Source: Dermacentor variabilis (lineage: Eukaryota; Arthropoda; Arachnida; Ixodida; Ixodidae). Taken from it: DNA of 64,000 nucleotides. The position numbers were made by a program, and so were the translations under genes. A model generated the notes under the pieces. That model had not been told where the DNA came from and made no database searches. It worked only from the letters and a program-made list of their open reading frames with translations. Shown here one piece after another: positions 1 through 9,167 of the stretch; positions within the stretch are counted from its first letter, which is position 1; every line of letters starts with the position of its first letter. The stretch lies in the NCBI RefSeq assembly GCF_050947875.1, contig NC_134568.1, positions 197,752,353 to 197,816,352 on the forward strand, written 5' to 3'.

Positions 1-2029
1 GTTCTACACGCATTTATACGCCATAGAATAAAGGGCACGCACGTTAGTGGCTGTCCAACATAATCCGAAGGAGCCCCCTCAGTAAGCACCTGTGTATTGT
101 ATTGGAGTGAAGCCCTGAAACGTAGTTGCTGTTGCCTCTATAGGGAGAGCTTAGAACCAGTAATATTTACAGATACTGGTCAACTAGCACTGATCTTCCC
201 TATAGTGATAACGCAAAAGACGTTTTAGGGCGCGAAATTAGGAAATAGAAAGCCACGAAAAACGCGATGTTCAGAAATGTCAACAGCCTTGTAGCGAGCT
301 TTAGATTGAATAGCATCATCTCGACGAAAATATTATCGTTTTTAGCGCGGGACTTTCTTCCTTCCTGAAAATCAGGGATGATCTTTTTTTTTTCTTTCTT
401 GTGCGCATATCAGCTCTAGGTATTCCGGTCGTTGGTTGAGCGCTTTTGGGTGAAAATATGGGGTCACGCTGATTATCGGTACAGCGGTGTTGGCACTCGT
501 ATCGGATTCCGCGGTCTTGGCGGGCCTCCTCGCGACGAATATAAAAGCGAAACGCGGTCGATCCTGAGAGGTGCGGCTCAGGGAGCACTTGGCACCCCGC
601 GCTCGAAGCCATCACTATGACCCGCACGGCGGGAAATGAGCTCGAAACCGGCGGGGTCTCCAAGGCGTCGTTTGCTGAATACTGAAACAAACGCGGAAGT
701 GCGACAGCGTTTACAAATTCACCACGCCGATAAGGACAAGCTCTTGCAGCCCACGTGCCAGGTGTCGCGCGCACGTGACACTCGGGACACGAACGCTACA
801 CGCGCGTCATTCCTCCTCCTTTTCGCCTACGCGACATTCAAGACGTATGCTTTCGTGTTACGCAATCGTCGAAGTTGAGTAGACTAATAAAAGCTCAAGG
901 CCAATAAATTTGCGAATTTAAGTAATACCTAAGCATGGGGGCATGCAGACGTCCTGGTATCACGAGTACTTAAATTGGAGATGAAGTTCAGAGACAGTCC
1001 GGCTGGGACGCTTTTCAAGTGCTACTCAATTACGCACAGAAAAGTAGAGGCATCCTGTATCGTGTTGTCATTATTGCTCCGTCATTGCCGAAATTAGCGA
1101 AACATTGTATTAGCACAGATAACAGAGGTGGTTATAAAATGTCTACATGCCTTATTATGTTAAACATAATAAGAAAAAATCTTTTTCGTCTCGGAAATTT
1201 CCCCCAATAAGGTCATCCTGAATCCAATCTTACTTGAAATGCGTTTTTTAAAAGAAAGTAGAGAAACAGCCGTTAGTGCATAACGTGGGTACCATAACAA
1301 ACTTGTGGGTACTGAAGAATGCCGCCTTTTAGAGAGACTGAATGCCTGGCGAAGAAAGTAATAATCGAGGAAAGGAAAAAAAGGAAATAAAACGCGATAA
1401 AGTTGCGCGGCTGTATGTAGTCAGTAAATTCATGACTCGCTAGCGCATTGACGTCAGTATGGCTCCCGAATCATTTTTGTGACGCTCTTCAGGATCCGAG
1501 AGGCACGCCTTTCTGGCGGAATACGCGGGGCTTCTTGAATGTCTGCGCATGCCTGCGCTTCCAGCCATACATAGCGGACGCTTCCTGATCACGTTCAGGA
1601 ACCACGGGGTGAGTATTCCGAGGAATGTCCCCGCGTCCTGCTCGCATAGCGCGCACATATCTCACTGCAGATAAGATTGTCAGCTCTTGTCAGCAAATCA
1701 CCTGCTTGCCTCGGAACGCCACACCACGCTGCAAGGCGAACTTCCCATAGCTGCGCCAGAAGCACTGAATCGAGAGCCGTGCGCCCTTTTCATTCCCAGT
1801 CACGCGCCGGAGCAATTCGGAAACGAGCTGCACGACGTGAGCGCGCAACCACATGTCCGCCCTCCCCTTTGCTGGCGTCCGTGCGCGTGATTTACAAACC
1901 CGAACTCACAGAACAAACAGCAACTCGCACTGCTGGCACGTCGTCAGTTCGTTTCACTGTCGTCATCCCTCGCTGCGTTCCCAAATATGTAGCGCCTGGT
2001 CGAAAGCTTGCAAACCTCAACACTTAAGG
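1..2029. other. No supported gene
   Basis: I see no convincing gene here. Open frames on both strands are short, overlap each other and have no recognisable domain. A TATA-like string (ATATAAAAG) sits near 539-547, but no credible coding sequence follows it. Runs of pyrimidine near 383-400 are simple sequence. The last part (about 1677-2029) is open in two frames, but only its 3' continuation has an identifiable origin, in a LINE tail. Confidence 0.5.
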
Positions 2030-2220
2030 ACGCCTAGCACGTCATTTGAGCGGTGGGAGGTACAGCTGACCGGCGATACCGTGGCGGGACAAGAAGCTCT
2101 CGTCCAGAAAGTACGTCGAGCAGATATGGCCAGTGGAGTCCTGGAATGAGGACACCACCCACTAGACCTCAAGAGCAACCACCTCGATGGTCCGAATAAA
2201 TGTTTCTCTCTCTCTTGCAT
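2030..2220 (+). pseudogene. 3' end of an I/R1-like non-LTR retrotransposon (5'-truncated)
   Basis: The frame ending at the stop at 2147-2149 reads WEVQLTGDTVAGQEALVQK and continues to a short basic, alanine-containing tail. It resembles the extreme C-terminus of the LINE fragment at 15858-16325, where WEAQLTSPSPEDQHRL occupies the same place. A short 3' noncoding region follows, with a polyadenylation signal (AATAAA, 2195-2200) and a CT-rich end. I infer a 5'-truncated LINE insertion of which only about 200 bp can be recognised. The upstream boundary is unclear. Confidence 0.5.
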
Positions 2221-2239
2221 ACAGCTTTGAAGTTGCGGC

Positions 2240-2482
2240 CACCCGCCGTGGTTGCTCAGTGGCTATGGTGTTAGGCTGCTGAGCACGAGGTCGCGGGATC
2301 GAATCCCGGCCACGGTGGCCTCATTTCGATGGGGGCGAAATGCGAAAACAACCGTGTACTTAGATTTAGGTACACGTTAAAGAACCCCAGGTGGTCGAAA
2401 TTTCCGGAGTCCCCCACTACGGCGTGCCTCATAATCAGAAAGTGGTTTTGGCACGTAAAACTCCATAATTTAATAAAATAAT
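2240..2482 (+). mobile_element. Ruka-like tRNA-derived SINE with 10-bp target duplication
   Basis: This is a 243-bp insertion flanked by the direct repeat AAGTTGCGGC at 2230-2239 and 2483-2492. The head resembles a tRNA, with an A-box-like GCTCAGTGG at about 2253-2261 and a B-box-like GATCGAATCCC at about 2298-2308. The body contains GGGGGCGAAATGCG, CCCCCACTACGGCG and GGTTTTGGCACGTAAAA, followed by an A/T-rich tail. The same architecture recurs at 23880, 35455 (minus) and 55780 (minus). From memory this matches Ruka, a SINE of ixodid ticks. It would be transcribed by RNA polymerase III and depend on a partner LINE. Confidence 0.85.
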
Positions 2483-2492
2483 AAGTTGCGGC

Positions 2493-3148
2493 TCTAAAGA
2501 TTTGTACACCTTCGCTGGGGGCAAATCAGCCCGAAGCGGGTATAAGGTCAGCGCATACCGTATTGTCTGCTCGTACTTAAATTAGCTAACGCCGACAGGG
2601 CTTAACGCGTGTATGCTTATCTGTGCACGAAATGACCGCGTTCATTTTTGATGGACCAAACGGATAACTCAACGCAAACGCGGAGAGATTTTTAGAATGG
2701 GAAACCGAGAGCCTTAAGGACTCGGTAGAATAGCGGGCCACGACAACGCGTGCGCAGAGCCCAAGACCACGCTTGTTTTCTTTTTTTTTTTTGGTTAACG
2801 TCCACCCGAAGACCCAAAAATCCAGAAATAGGGCGAGCTCTGAGGCCACTTCGGGTCACTTTTGCTGGCAATGAGACCTCGCATAGCAGTCAAGAACGAG
2901 CTTGATTTGAGCTGTACCCTCTGTTGGACATTTCCTTCGTTTTCTTTTCTTCTTTGTTTTCTTTTTCCTTTTTTTTTTTTTTGTCGCGGCCAATGCGGCC
3001 GGAACGTTGCAGTCGACACCGTAGACACAATTCTTCAATGTCATTTCAACCGATTTCATACTTATACAGCATTTAGTGGCCAGTAAGCTCATTCTGGTTC
3101 CGCCTTAGTTTCGGTACACTGGACGCGACGTTTCACATCACATGTACA

Positions 3149-3215
<67 letters not shown>

Positions 3216-3600
3216 GAAAAATAATAATGCCAACTGAGCGCGAACAGTTTGGATCAGCGTTTCCCGTGAAGTGACGAAATAAGTCGTAAAATTAGCAGTG
3301 TCGTTACCTTTATTATAAATTAACCATTTTCTTGAGCTTAAACTTCAGGGTTCTCGCCTTCGAACCGCTTTTTAATTTTCACCGCTGTGTCGTCCTGACG
3401 GCTGCGTCTAACGCTGCTATGTTCAACTGTACCGCTCTTCTGTATCCAATAGCGGCTCACTCAACGAGGTTTGAGGACCCCAAGTTTTGGGTCCCCAATT
3501 GTAAAACTCTCTATTGATTTTAACTTTACAAAACTACACCTGGTCTTCGACGAATCCTGTAGATGCAGTGCTACAGGTTAATGTCGATCGCGTGAAGTGC
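2493..3600. other. No supported gene; homopolymer runs
   Basis: No gene is seen. The interval has T/A-rich homopolymer tracts (about 2779-2792 and 2940-2982), which generate the lysine-rich open frames on the minus strand, and one GAAA microsatellite. It ends at the target duplication of the LTR element. Confidence 0.5.
3148..3216. repeat. (GAAA)n microsatellite
   Basis: An almost uninterrupted run of GAAA units, about 17 copies, ending in GGAAAA. Confidence 0.95.
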
Positions 3601-3604
3601 ACCC
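3601..3604 (+). repeat. Target-site duplication, left copy (ACCC)
   Basis: ACCC lies directly before the TG that opens the 5' LTR. The same four bases follow the CA that closes the 3' LTR (10362-10365). A 4-bp duplication is usual for Ty3/Gypsy integrases. Confidence 0.8.
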
Positions 3605-3828
3605 TGTTGCGTTTCGCCTGCGACACGTGGTTTTGCCGGCGCGACTGCGGCGGGGCGGCAGACATTTTGGCCCGATCGTCGTCGCCGCAACGCTCATCGG
3701 CAGGTGTTTCCAGGCGCGACTGCGGCGATGCGACCGCAAAGGATCACCCTCTCATTCCAGTCATTGTGCCCGAACCAGGCGATGCGAAAGCAGGGATCAT
3801 CCTCTCATTACAGTCATTGTGCCCGACC

Positions 3829-3942
3829 GGCAGCGCTACGACAGGGTGCTACGAGATCGTGCTCGACATGGTGCTACGGCAGCGCTACGACAGGGTGCTA
3901 CGAGATCGTGCTCGACATGGTGCTACGGCAGCGCTACGACAG
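3829..3942 (+). repeat. 49-bp tandem repeat in U3
   Basis: Two identical 49-bp units (3829-3877 and 3878-3926) are followed by a 16-bp partial unit. Each unit contains GCGCTACGACAGGGTGCTAC and GATCGTGCTCGACATGG. Upstream, a second imperfect repeat of about 54 bp starts with GCGATGCG at 3725 and 3779. Repeated U3 blocks often hold transcription-factor sites, but no factor is assigned here. The 3' LTR has the same repeats at 9877-9990. Confidence 0.85.
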
Positions 3943-4019
3943 TGTGTGTCACCATTAGCCCATTGTACATTCACGTGCTCGTCTTTTGAGGGGTTCCTTC
4001 TTGCCCTCAACTGCGAGAG

Positions 4020-4027
4020 TATAAAAA
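4020..4027 (+). promoter_or_regulatory. LTR TATA box
   Basis: TATAAAAA in a GC-rich context (GAGAG before, CAGCTG after). It is placed correctly to start transcription about 25-30 bp downstream, near 4045-4055. The 3' LTR has the same box at 10068-10075. Confidence 0.7.
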
Positions 4028-4135
4028 CAGCTGCCCCGGACGCCAAAAGGAGGGCTCCGATTTCTTCTGTTGAGTAAAGTGCTCTCCCGTCTCTCTACTT
4101 CGGTCAACCTGACCGCCAACTCTTTGCGATGTTAA

Positions 4136-4141
4136 AATAAA
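4136..4141 (+). terminator. LTR polyadenylation signal
   Basis: AATAAA followed within 15 bp by a GT/T-rich stretch (GTTGTTTTGTTGTTACC), a typical arrangement for cleavage and polyadenylation. In the 5' LTR it would be bypassed. The copy at 10184-10189 would end the genomic transcript. Confidence 0.65.
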
Positions 4142-4315
4142 CAAGTTGTTTTGTTGTTACCAGTCGACTCATGCTTTGCCGGGACCTTCGGATGCTTCCA
4201 GTTGTACCCCAGGCCGCCAGGCCAACGCTACCCTTGGGGCTTGCGACCCAGGTACAACCACGGGCGTCAGCGCCGAGTTCCCAACAGATCGTACCAGCGG
4301 TGCGATCCAAACATC

Positions 4316-4336
4316 TGGTTGGCAGCGGTGAGATCG
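4316..4336 (+). other. Candidate primer-binding site
   Basis: TGGTTGGCAGCGG begins two bases after the 5' LTR, where a sequence complementary to a tRNA 3' end (starting TGG) is expected. I cannot name the tRNA with confidence. The motif CAGCGGTGAGATCGC within it recurs about 38 bp downstream (about 4361-4375). Confidence 0.6.
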
Positions 4337-4667
4337 CCTCCGACTTCAAACAACTGTCTGCCAGCGGTGAGATCGCGACAACGGAGGCCAGCAGCGAAGA
4401 GATGCAGTTGACTGTATGCTGAGCAGCTCAACGACGATCCGGGAGCAGTGCAACGAGCCCTGTGTGACGACTGGTTGCCTGCAGCGGAACGACTGCGCGG
4501 AATTCCTGCCTGCGAGGTTTGGTGAGTGCGGGACTTTCTTCTTCTGAGCTTTGCCAGGCTTTTGTTAGTGTCAGAAACAGAGCTGGTAATTGTGGTTGTC
4601 GTTGCTGCCGGGTTAGTTTGCGGCAAGACAATAGTAAGCAGTAGAGAAAGCAGCATTCAGAGCAGCC

Positions 4668-7600
4668 ATGGATTTGAAGTCGTTGCGCAAACCGAAATTG
4701 TTGGAGCTTGCAAGAGAGTTGGGTCTGGATGTCTCAGACAAACTAAGAAAACCTGAACTGCTAAGGACTATTCTTGAGTTAGAGGCTGAGGATGACGAGC
4801 TGTCTGAATGCCTTGAGACTATTGAGGAGAGGTCAAAAAGACAGGAGCGCGAACTTAAAGAGCAAAAAGAGAAACAGGAGCGCGAACTTAAAGAGCAAAA
4901 AGAGAAACAGGAGCGCGAACTTAAAGAGCAGAAAGAAAAAGAAGAGCGTGACCGTCAACACGCTTTGGAAATGAAGCGTCTTGAGGTAGAGATGGAACGC
5001 GCTCGTAATGGAAGTCAGGCACACGGTGCAGGAGAACGCGTATTGTTCAAAATGACTGACCTGATGCGGCCGTTTAAGCTTGGAGAGGACATTGGTTTGT
5101 TCCTGGTTAACTTTGAGCGAACGTGCGAGAAGCAGGGGTTCTCTCGGGAAACGTGGCCACAGCGCTTGCTCACTTTGTTACCCGGCGAGGCGGCCGACGT
5201 AGTCGCTCGCTTGGATAGAGAGGAGGCAGAGGATTTCGACCAAATAAAATCGAGTCTGCTAAAAAAGTACCGGCTGTCTGCGGAGGCGTTCCGTCGGAAG
5301 TTTCGGGAAAATGAGAAATGCAGACGTGAGTCATATACAGAGTTTGCGTATAGGCTTATGTCAAACATGCAGGAGTGGCTCAAAGAAGAGAAAGCGTTTG
5401 GTGACCACGATAAAGTTCTGCAGTGCTTCGGGCTAGAACAGTTTTATAATCGGTTACCGGAGAACGTGCGATACTGGGTCTTGGATAGGCCAGACGTTTG
5501 TACGGTGGCTAAAGCCGCTGAGCTAGCCGAGGAGTTTGTGACGCGTCGGGCTCGCGGAGCTAAGGACGGTCAAAAGGGTGAATTTGGCTCGAAGTTTGAG
5601 AGGCCGAAGTTCACACCCATGAGAGCAAAGGGGAACACGCGTAGTGCGGATGCGAGTGGAAGCAGTGCGACCGAACCTAAGGAGACGGCAGCAGCCGAAG
5701 CCGAACGCAGAAAGCGGTTCGAGATGAGGCAAGCGCGCGTTTGTTATACGTGCCAGAAGCCGGGTCACTTTTCGGCGCAGTGTCCGGAAACAACACCAAA
5801 AGTTGTGTTTTTTTCAATAGGCAGCACTGACGAGAACATGAAGCTTCTCGAGCCTTACATGCGAGACCTCCTCGTGAACGGGAAAGAGTGCCGAGTGCTT
5901 CGCGATTCCGCAGCTACGATGGATGTAGTTCACCCGTCTTACGTAGAACCCCATATGTTCACGGGCGAGTGCGCATGGATCAAGCAAGCCGTGGAAGCTC
6001 ATAGCGTGTGTCTGCCGGTAGCAAAAGTGCTTATTGAAGGACCTTTCGGAGCGCTTGAGACGGAGGCGGCAGTGTCATCTATGCTGCCCCCCCAGTACCC
6101 GTACCTATTTTCAAACAGGTCCGATCACCTCCTGCGCGAGAAGGGGCTTTTGTTTGGTGAAGCTAGTGTTCAGGCCTTAACCAGATCGAAGGTTCGGGAG
6201 CTCGCTGCAAAGGCGGTAGTTGCGGGGCCGACGTTATCAAACAACGAAAAAGGGTCAGAGGCGCAGCAAGCTGATATTCAGAGCACGCCCGAACAGAATA
6301 AAATTGAGTCTGTAGCGTTGAAGGCGCCAGATACTGGAGAGGAAACGCCCGACACGGGAAAGTTAGAAGAGCTATCTACTGATTTGCTCATCGCGCCTAC
6401 GTCAGACGGACTTGATAGGTTGCTAAAAGTCAGCCGGTCGGCTTTGTTAGCCGAGCAAAAAAAGGATGGCAGCCTGGAAAACATACGCTGCAATGTTAAG
6501 GAAGGTATCGCCAGGAAAAATGCGCGTTTTGTGGAAAGAGGTGGAGTCCTGTACCGGAAGTATCTAGACCGCAGAGGAGTGGAGTTCGATCAGCTGGTCG
6601 TGCCTCAATGCTATCGTCAGGATCTGTTGCGCTTGTCACACGGGGGTTCGTGGTCCGGACACCTAGGAGTTAAGAAAACTAAGGACCGTCTCTTGCAAGA
6701 GTACTATTGGCCAGGGTGTTTTCGGGACGCAGACCATTTCGTGAGGACATGTGACACTTGTCAGCGGGTGGGCAAACCAGGGGACAAATCGAGGGCGCCG
6801 TTGAAATTGGTACCTATCATTACGGAGCCTTTTAGACGGCTCGTTATTGATACTGTGGGACCTCTGCCGGTAACAGCCACGGGGTACAGACACATTTTGA
6901 CTGTGATCTGCCCAGCGACAAAGTTCCCTGAAGCAGTGCCGCTTAAAGAACTCAGCTCAGTTGAGATAGTTAATGCACTACTGTCCATATTTGCGCGAGT
7001 TGGTTTCCCTGCGGAAATCCAATCAGATCAGGGCACAGTGTTTACTAGCGCTTTGACGACAACTTTTCTCGAAAGGTGTGGGGTAAAGCTGTTACACAGC
7101 TCAGTGTACCACCCACAGTCGAATTCCGTTGAGAAGCTCCACTCCGTCATGAAGCGCGTGTTGAGAGCGTTGTGTTTTGAACATCGAACTGACTGGGAGC
7201 TGTGTCTGCCTGGGGTGATGTTTGCTTTAAGGACCGCGCCGCATGCGGCTACGGGGTTTTCGCCAGCTGAACTGGTGTACGGTCGCTCGCTTCGATCTCC
7301 GCTTCGCATGCTTCGAGAATCGTGGGAAGGTAGGGGCGACGACCCAGTCGTGGTGGAGTACGTGCTTAAGCTCCTCGAACGCTTAAGAAGGGCACAGGAG
7401 TTGTCAGGTGAAGCAATGACAAAGGCCCAGCAGAGGGCCAAGGTTTATTATGATCGGACAGCCAGGGCCCGTCGTTTTGAGGTTGGCGATGAGGTCATGA
7501 TATTGCGCACATCGCTAAACAACAAACTAGACGTGCAGTGGGAGGGCCCAGCACGAATTGTTCAGAAACTGTCGGACGTTAACTACGTGGTAAGTCTGCC

Positions 7601-9167
7601 AGGAAAGCGGAAAGCACAGCAAGTTTACCACTGTAATCTGCTCAAACCTTATAGACAAAGGGAAGCAGTGGTGTGCATGATGGTAAACGTTCCTGAAGAG
7701 CTTCCGGTCGAGCTTCCGGGACTAGGCTCAGTGACGAACAGGGAAGACACCGGTCAAGTCATTAGTGACCTTATCAGTAAAGCACCGCTGTCGCCCGAGC
7801 ACAAAACCGAACTACACCAGCTATTACAAGAGTTTCAAGGTCTGTTCTCTGAGAGGCCTGGTAGGACTTCTGTACTTACTCATGATATAGAACTTACCTC
7901 CACAGAGCCAGTACGATCCAAGGCGTATCGGGTGTCACCCCGCCAGAGCGATATTATGGAGGCTGAGGTAAAGAAAATGCTACAGCTTGGTGTTATTGAG
8001 GCAGGTGAGAGTGATTATACCTCCCCTTTGATTTTAGTTGAGGTACCGGGCAAGGAACCTCGTCCTTGCGTCGACTACCGCAGGCTTAATTCCATCACTA
8101 AGGATCAAATTTATCCGATCCCTAACATCGAGGAGCGCCTTGAGAAAGTTAGTAGCGCTCAGTTTATTTCCACCCTAGATCTTGTCAGGGGTTATTGGCA
8201 GGTTCCACTTACAGAAGAGGCTAGTAGGTATGCGGCGTTCATTTCACCAATGGGAACATTCCGTCCTAAAGTGTTGAGTTTTGGTTTGAAGAACGCGCCA
8301 TACTGTTTTTCAAGCCTCATGGATAAAGTGTTGCGGGGACAGCAAGAATTCGCTTTACCGTATCTAGACGACGTAGCGATATTCTCCGCATCCTGGTCTG
8401 AGCATATGACACACTTGCGGGCAGTGCTAACCCGCCTGCGCGAAGCGGGCTTGACAGTCAAGGCTCCTAAGTGCCAGTTAGCACAGGCCGAGGTTGTCTA
8501 CCTCGGTCACGTGATTGGTCAGGGTCGTCGCCGCCCCTCTGAAATAAAAGTGGCCGCTGTGCGAGACTTTCCGCAACCGCGCACCAAGACCGATATTCGG
8601 TCGTTCTTGGGTGTCGCCGGCTACTATCAGAGGTACATCCCTAGGTACTCTGATATCGCGGCTCCCCTGACGGATGCTCTAAGAAAGACAGAGCCTCAAA
8701 CAGTCGTCTGGGACGAGACAAAGGAAAGAGCTTTTAGCGCCCTAAAGAGTGCCCTAACAAGCCAGCCTGTGCTACGATCGCCAGACTATACAAAAGGGTT
8801 CATTGTTCAGTGCGATGCTAGTGAGCGAGGCATGGGCGTTGTACTGTGCCAACGGGAAAATGGAGAAGTAGAACACCCCGTCCTGTATGCTAGTCGTAAG
8901 CTGACCAGTCGTGAGCAGGCGTATAGCGCCACCGAGAAAGAGTGTGCATGTCTCGTGTGGGCCGTTCAGAAATTGTCATGCTATCTAGCCGGCTCGAGGT
9001 TTATCATTGAGACGGATCACTGCCCTCTCCAATGGCTGCAGACCATCTCTCCCAAAAATGGCCGCCTCCTGCGCTGGAGCCTCGCTTTACAACAATATTC
9101 CTTTGAGGTGCGTTACAAAAAGGGGAGTCTCAACGGTAACGCCGATGGCTTAAGTCGAAGCCCCTAA
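4668..9167 (+). CDS. Gag-Pol polyprotein with integrase before reverse transcriptase
   Basis: A single intact 1499-residue ORF encodes the retrotransposon's capsid and replication enzymes. Residues 1-40 look like a SAP-type motif. Residues 45-115 form a charged coiled coil with three 11-residue repeats at 59-91. Residues 120-300 are capsid, and 204-295 are SCAN-like (LEQF at 256, YWV at 269-271). A CCHC zinc knuckle occupies 359-372. A protease-like motif, D413-S-A, follows. Integrase has the HHCC module (H658, H665, C695, C698), a D728/D787/E822 triad with 34 residues between the last two, and a GPY/F module near 957-1000. RT has YLDD at 1232-1235. RNase H has D1383, a glutamate near 1423-1425, and D1450. 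No frameshift separates gag from pol. The ATG is the first in frame and has a good context (AGCCATGG). No env or chromodomain is seen. The family call is firm. The Gmr1 assignment is inferred from domain order and capsid type. Confidence 0.95.
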   Translation: MDLKSLRKPKLLELARELGLDVSDKLRKPELLRTILELEAEDDELSECLETIEERSKRQERELKEQKEKQERELKEQKEKQERELKEQKEKEERDRQHALEMKRLEVEMERARNGSQAHGAGERVLFKMTDLMRPFKLGEDIGLFLVNFERTCEKQGFSRETWPQRLLTLLPGEAADVVARLDREEAEDFDQIKSSLLKKYRLSAEAFRRKFRENEKCRRESYTEFAYRLMSNMQEWLKEEKAFGDHDKVLQCFGLEQFYNRLPENVRYWVLDRPDVCTVAKAAELAEEFVTRRARGAKDGQKGEFGSKFERPKFTPMRAKGNTRSADASGSSATEPKETAAAEAERRKRFEMRQARVCYTCQKPGHFSAQCPETTPKVVFFSIGSTDENMKLLEPYMRDLLVNGKECRVLRDSAATMDVVHPSYVEPHMFTGECAWIKQAVEAHSVCLPVAKVLIEGPFGALETEAAVSSMLPPQYPYLFSNRSDHLLREKGLLFGEASVQALTRSKVRELAAKAVVAGPTLSNNEKGSEAQQADIQSTPEQNKIESVALKAPDTGEETPDTGKLEELSTDLLIAPTSDGLDRLLKVSRSALLAEQKKDGSLENIRCNVKEGIARKNARFVERGGVLYRKYLDRRGVEFDQLVVPQCYRQDLLRLSHGGSWSGHLGVKKTKDRLLQEYYWPGCFRDADHFVRTCDTCQRVGKPGDKSRAPLKLVPIITEPFRRLVIDTVGPLPVTATGYRHILTVICPATKFPEAVPLKELSSVEIVNALLSIFARVGFPAEIQSDQGTVFTSALTTTFLERCGVKLLHSSVYHPQSNSVEKLHSVMKRVLRALCFEHRTDWELCLPGVMFALRTAPHAATGFSPAELVYGRSLRSPLRMLRESWEGRGDDPVVVEYVLKLLERLRRAQELSGEAMTKAQQRAKVYYDRTARARRFEVGDEVMILRTSLNNKLDVQWEGPARIVQKLSDVNYVVSLPGKRKAQQVYHCNLLKPYRQREAVVCMMVNVPEELPVELPGLGSVTNREDTGQVISDLISKAPLSPEHKTELHQLLQEFQGLFSERPGRTSVLTHDIELTSTEPVRSKAYRVSPRQSDIMEAEVKKMLQLGVIEAGESDYTSPLILVEVPGKEPRPCVDYRRLNSITKDQIYPIPNIEERLEKVSSAQFISTLDLVRGYWQVPLTEEASRYAAFISPMGTFRPKVLSFGLKNAPYCFSSLMDKVLRGQQEFALPYLDDVAIFSASWSEHMTHLRAVLTRLREAGLTVKAPKCQLAQAEVVYLGHVIGQGRRRPSEIKVAAVRDFPQPRTKTDIRSFLGVAGYYQRYIPRYSDIAAPLTDALRKTEPQTVVWDETKERAFSALKSALTSQPVLRSPDYTKGFIVQCDASERGMGVVLCQRENGEVEHPVLYASRKLTSREQAYSATEKECACLVWAVQKLSCYLAGSRFIIETDHCPLQWLQTISPKNGRLLRWSLALQQYSFEVRYKKGSLNGNADGLSRSP
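4842..4940 (+). repeat. 33-bp in-frame tandem repeat in gag
   Basis: Three consecutive 33-bp units encode QERELKEQKEK three times, extending a predicted coiled coil. The first two units are identical at the DNA level. The third differs at two positions, which suggests recent in-frame expansion. It probably affects Gag multimerisation, but that is inference. Confidence 0.9.

Larger units (their letters stand above)
3605..4313 (+). repeat. 5' long terminal repeat
   Basis: The sequence starts TGTTGCG and ends CCAAACA. It is identical to the 3' LTR at a constant offset of 6048 bp, except that the third base is T here and A in the 3' copy. Reading by regulatory signals, U3 runs to about 4045, with a TATA box at 4020-4027. 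R reaches roughly to a polyadenylation site some 15-25 bp after AATAAA (4136-4141). U5 fills the rest. U3 carries two sets of tandem repeats. Confidence 0.93.

Noticed and set aside
190..215. Phage-promoter-like string CCCTATAGTGA
   Set aside because: It matches only part of a T7-type promoter. Chance similarity in eukaryotic DNA.
2244..2330. tRNA gene at the SINE head
   Set aside because: It is part of a repeat present at least four times, with no proper acceptor stem. A SINE explains it better.
3514..4077. 187-codon frame and its near-copy at 9655-10125
   Set aside because: They lie inside the LTRs, are GC-rich chance frames, and have no conserved domain.
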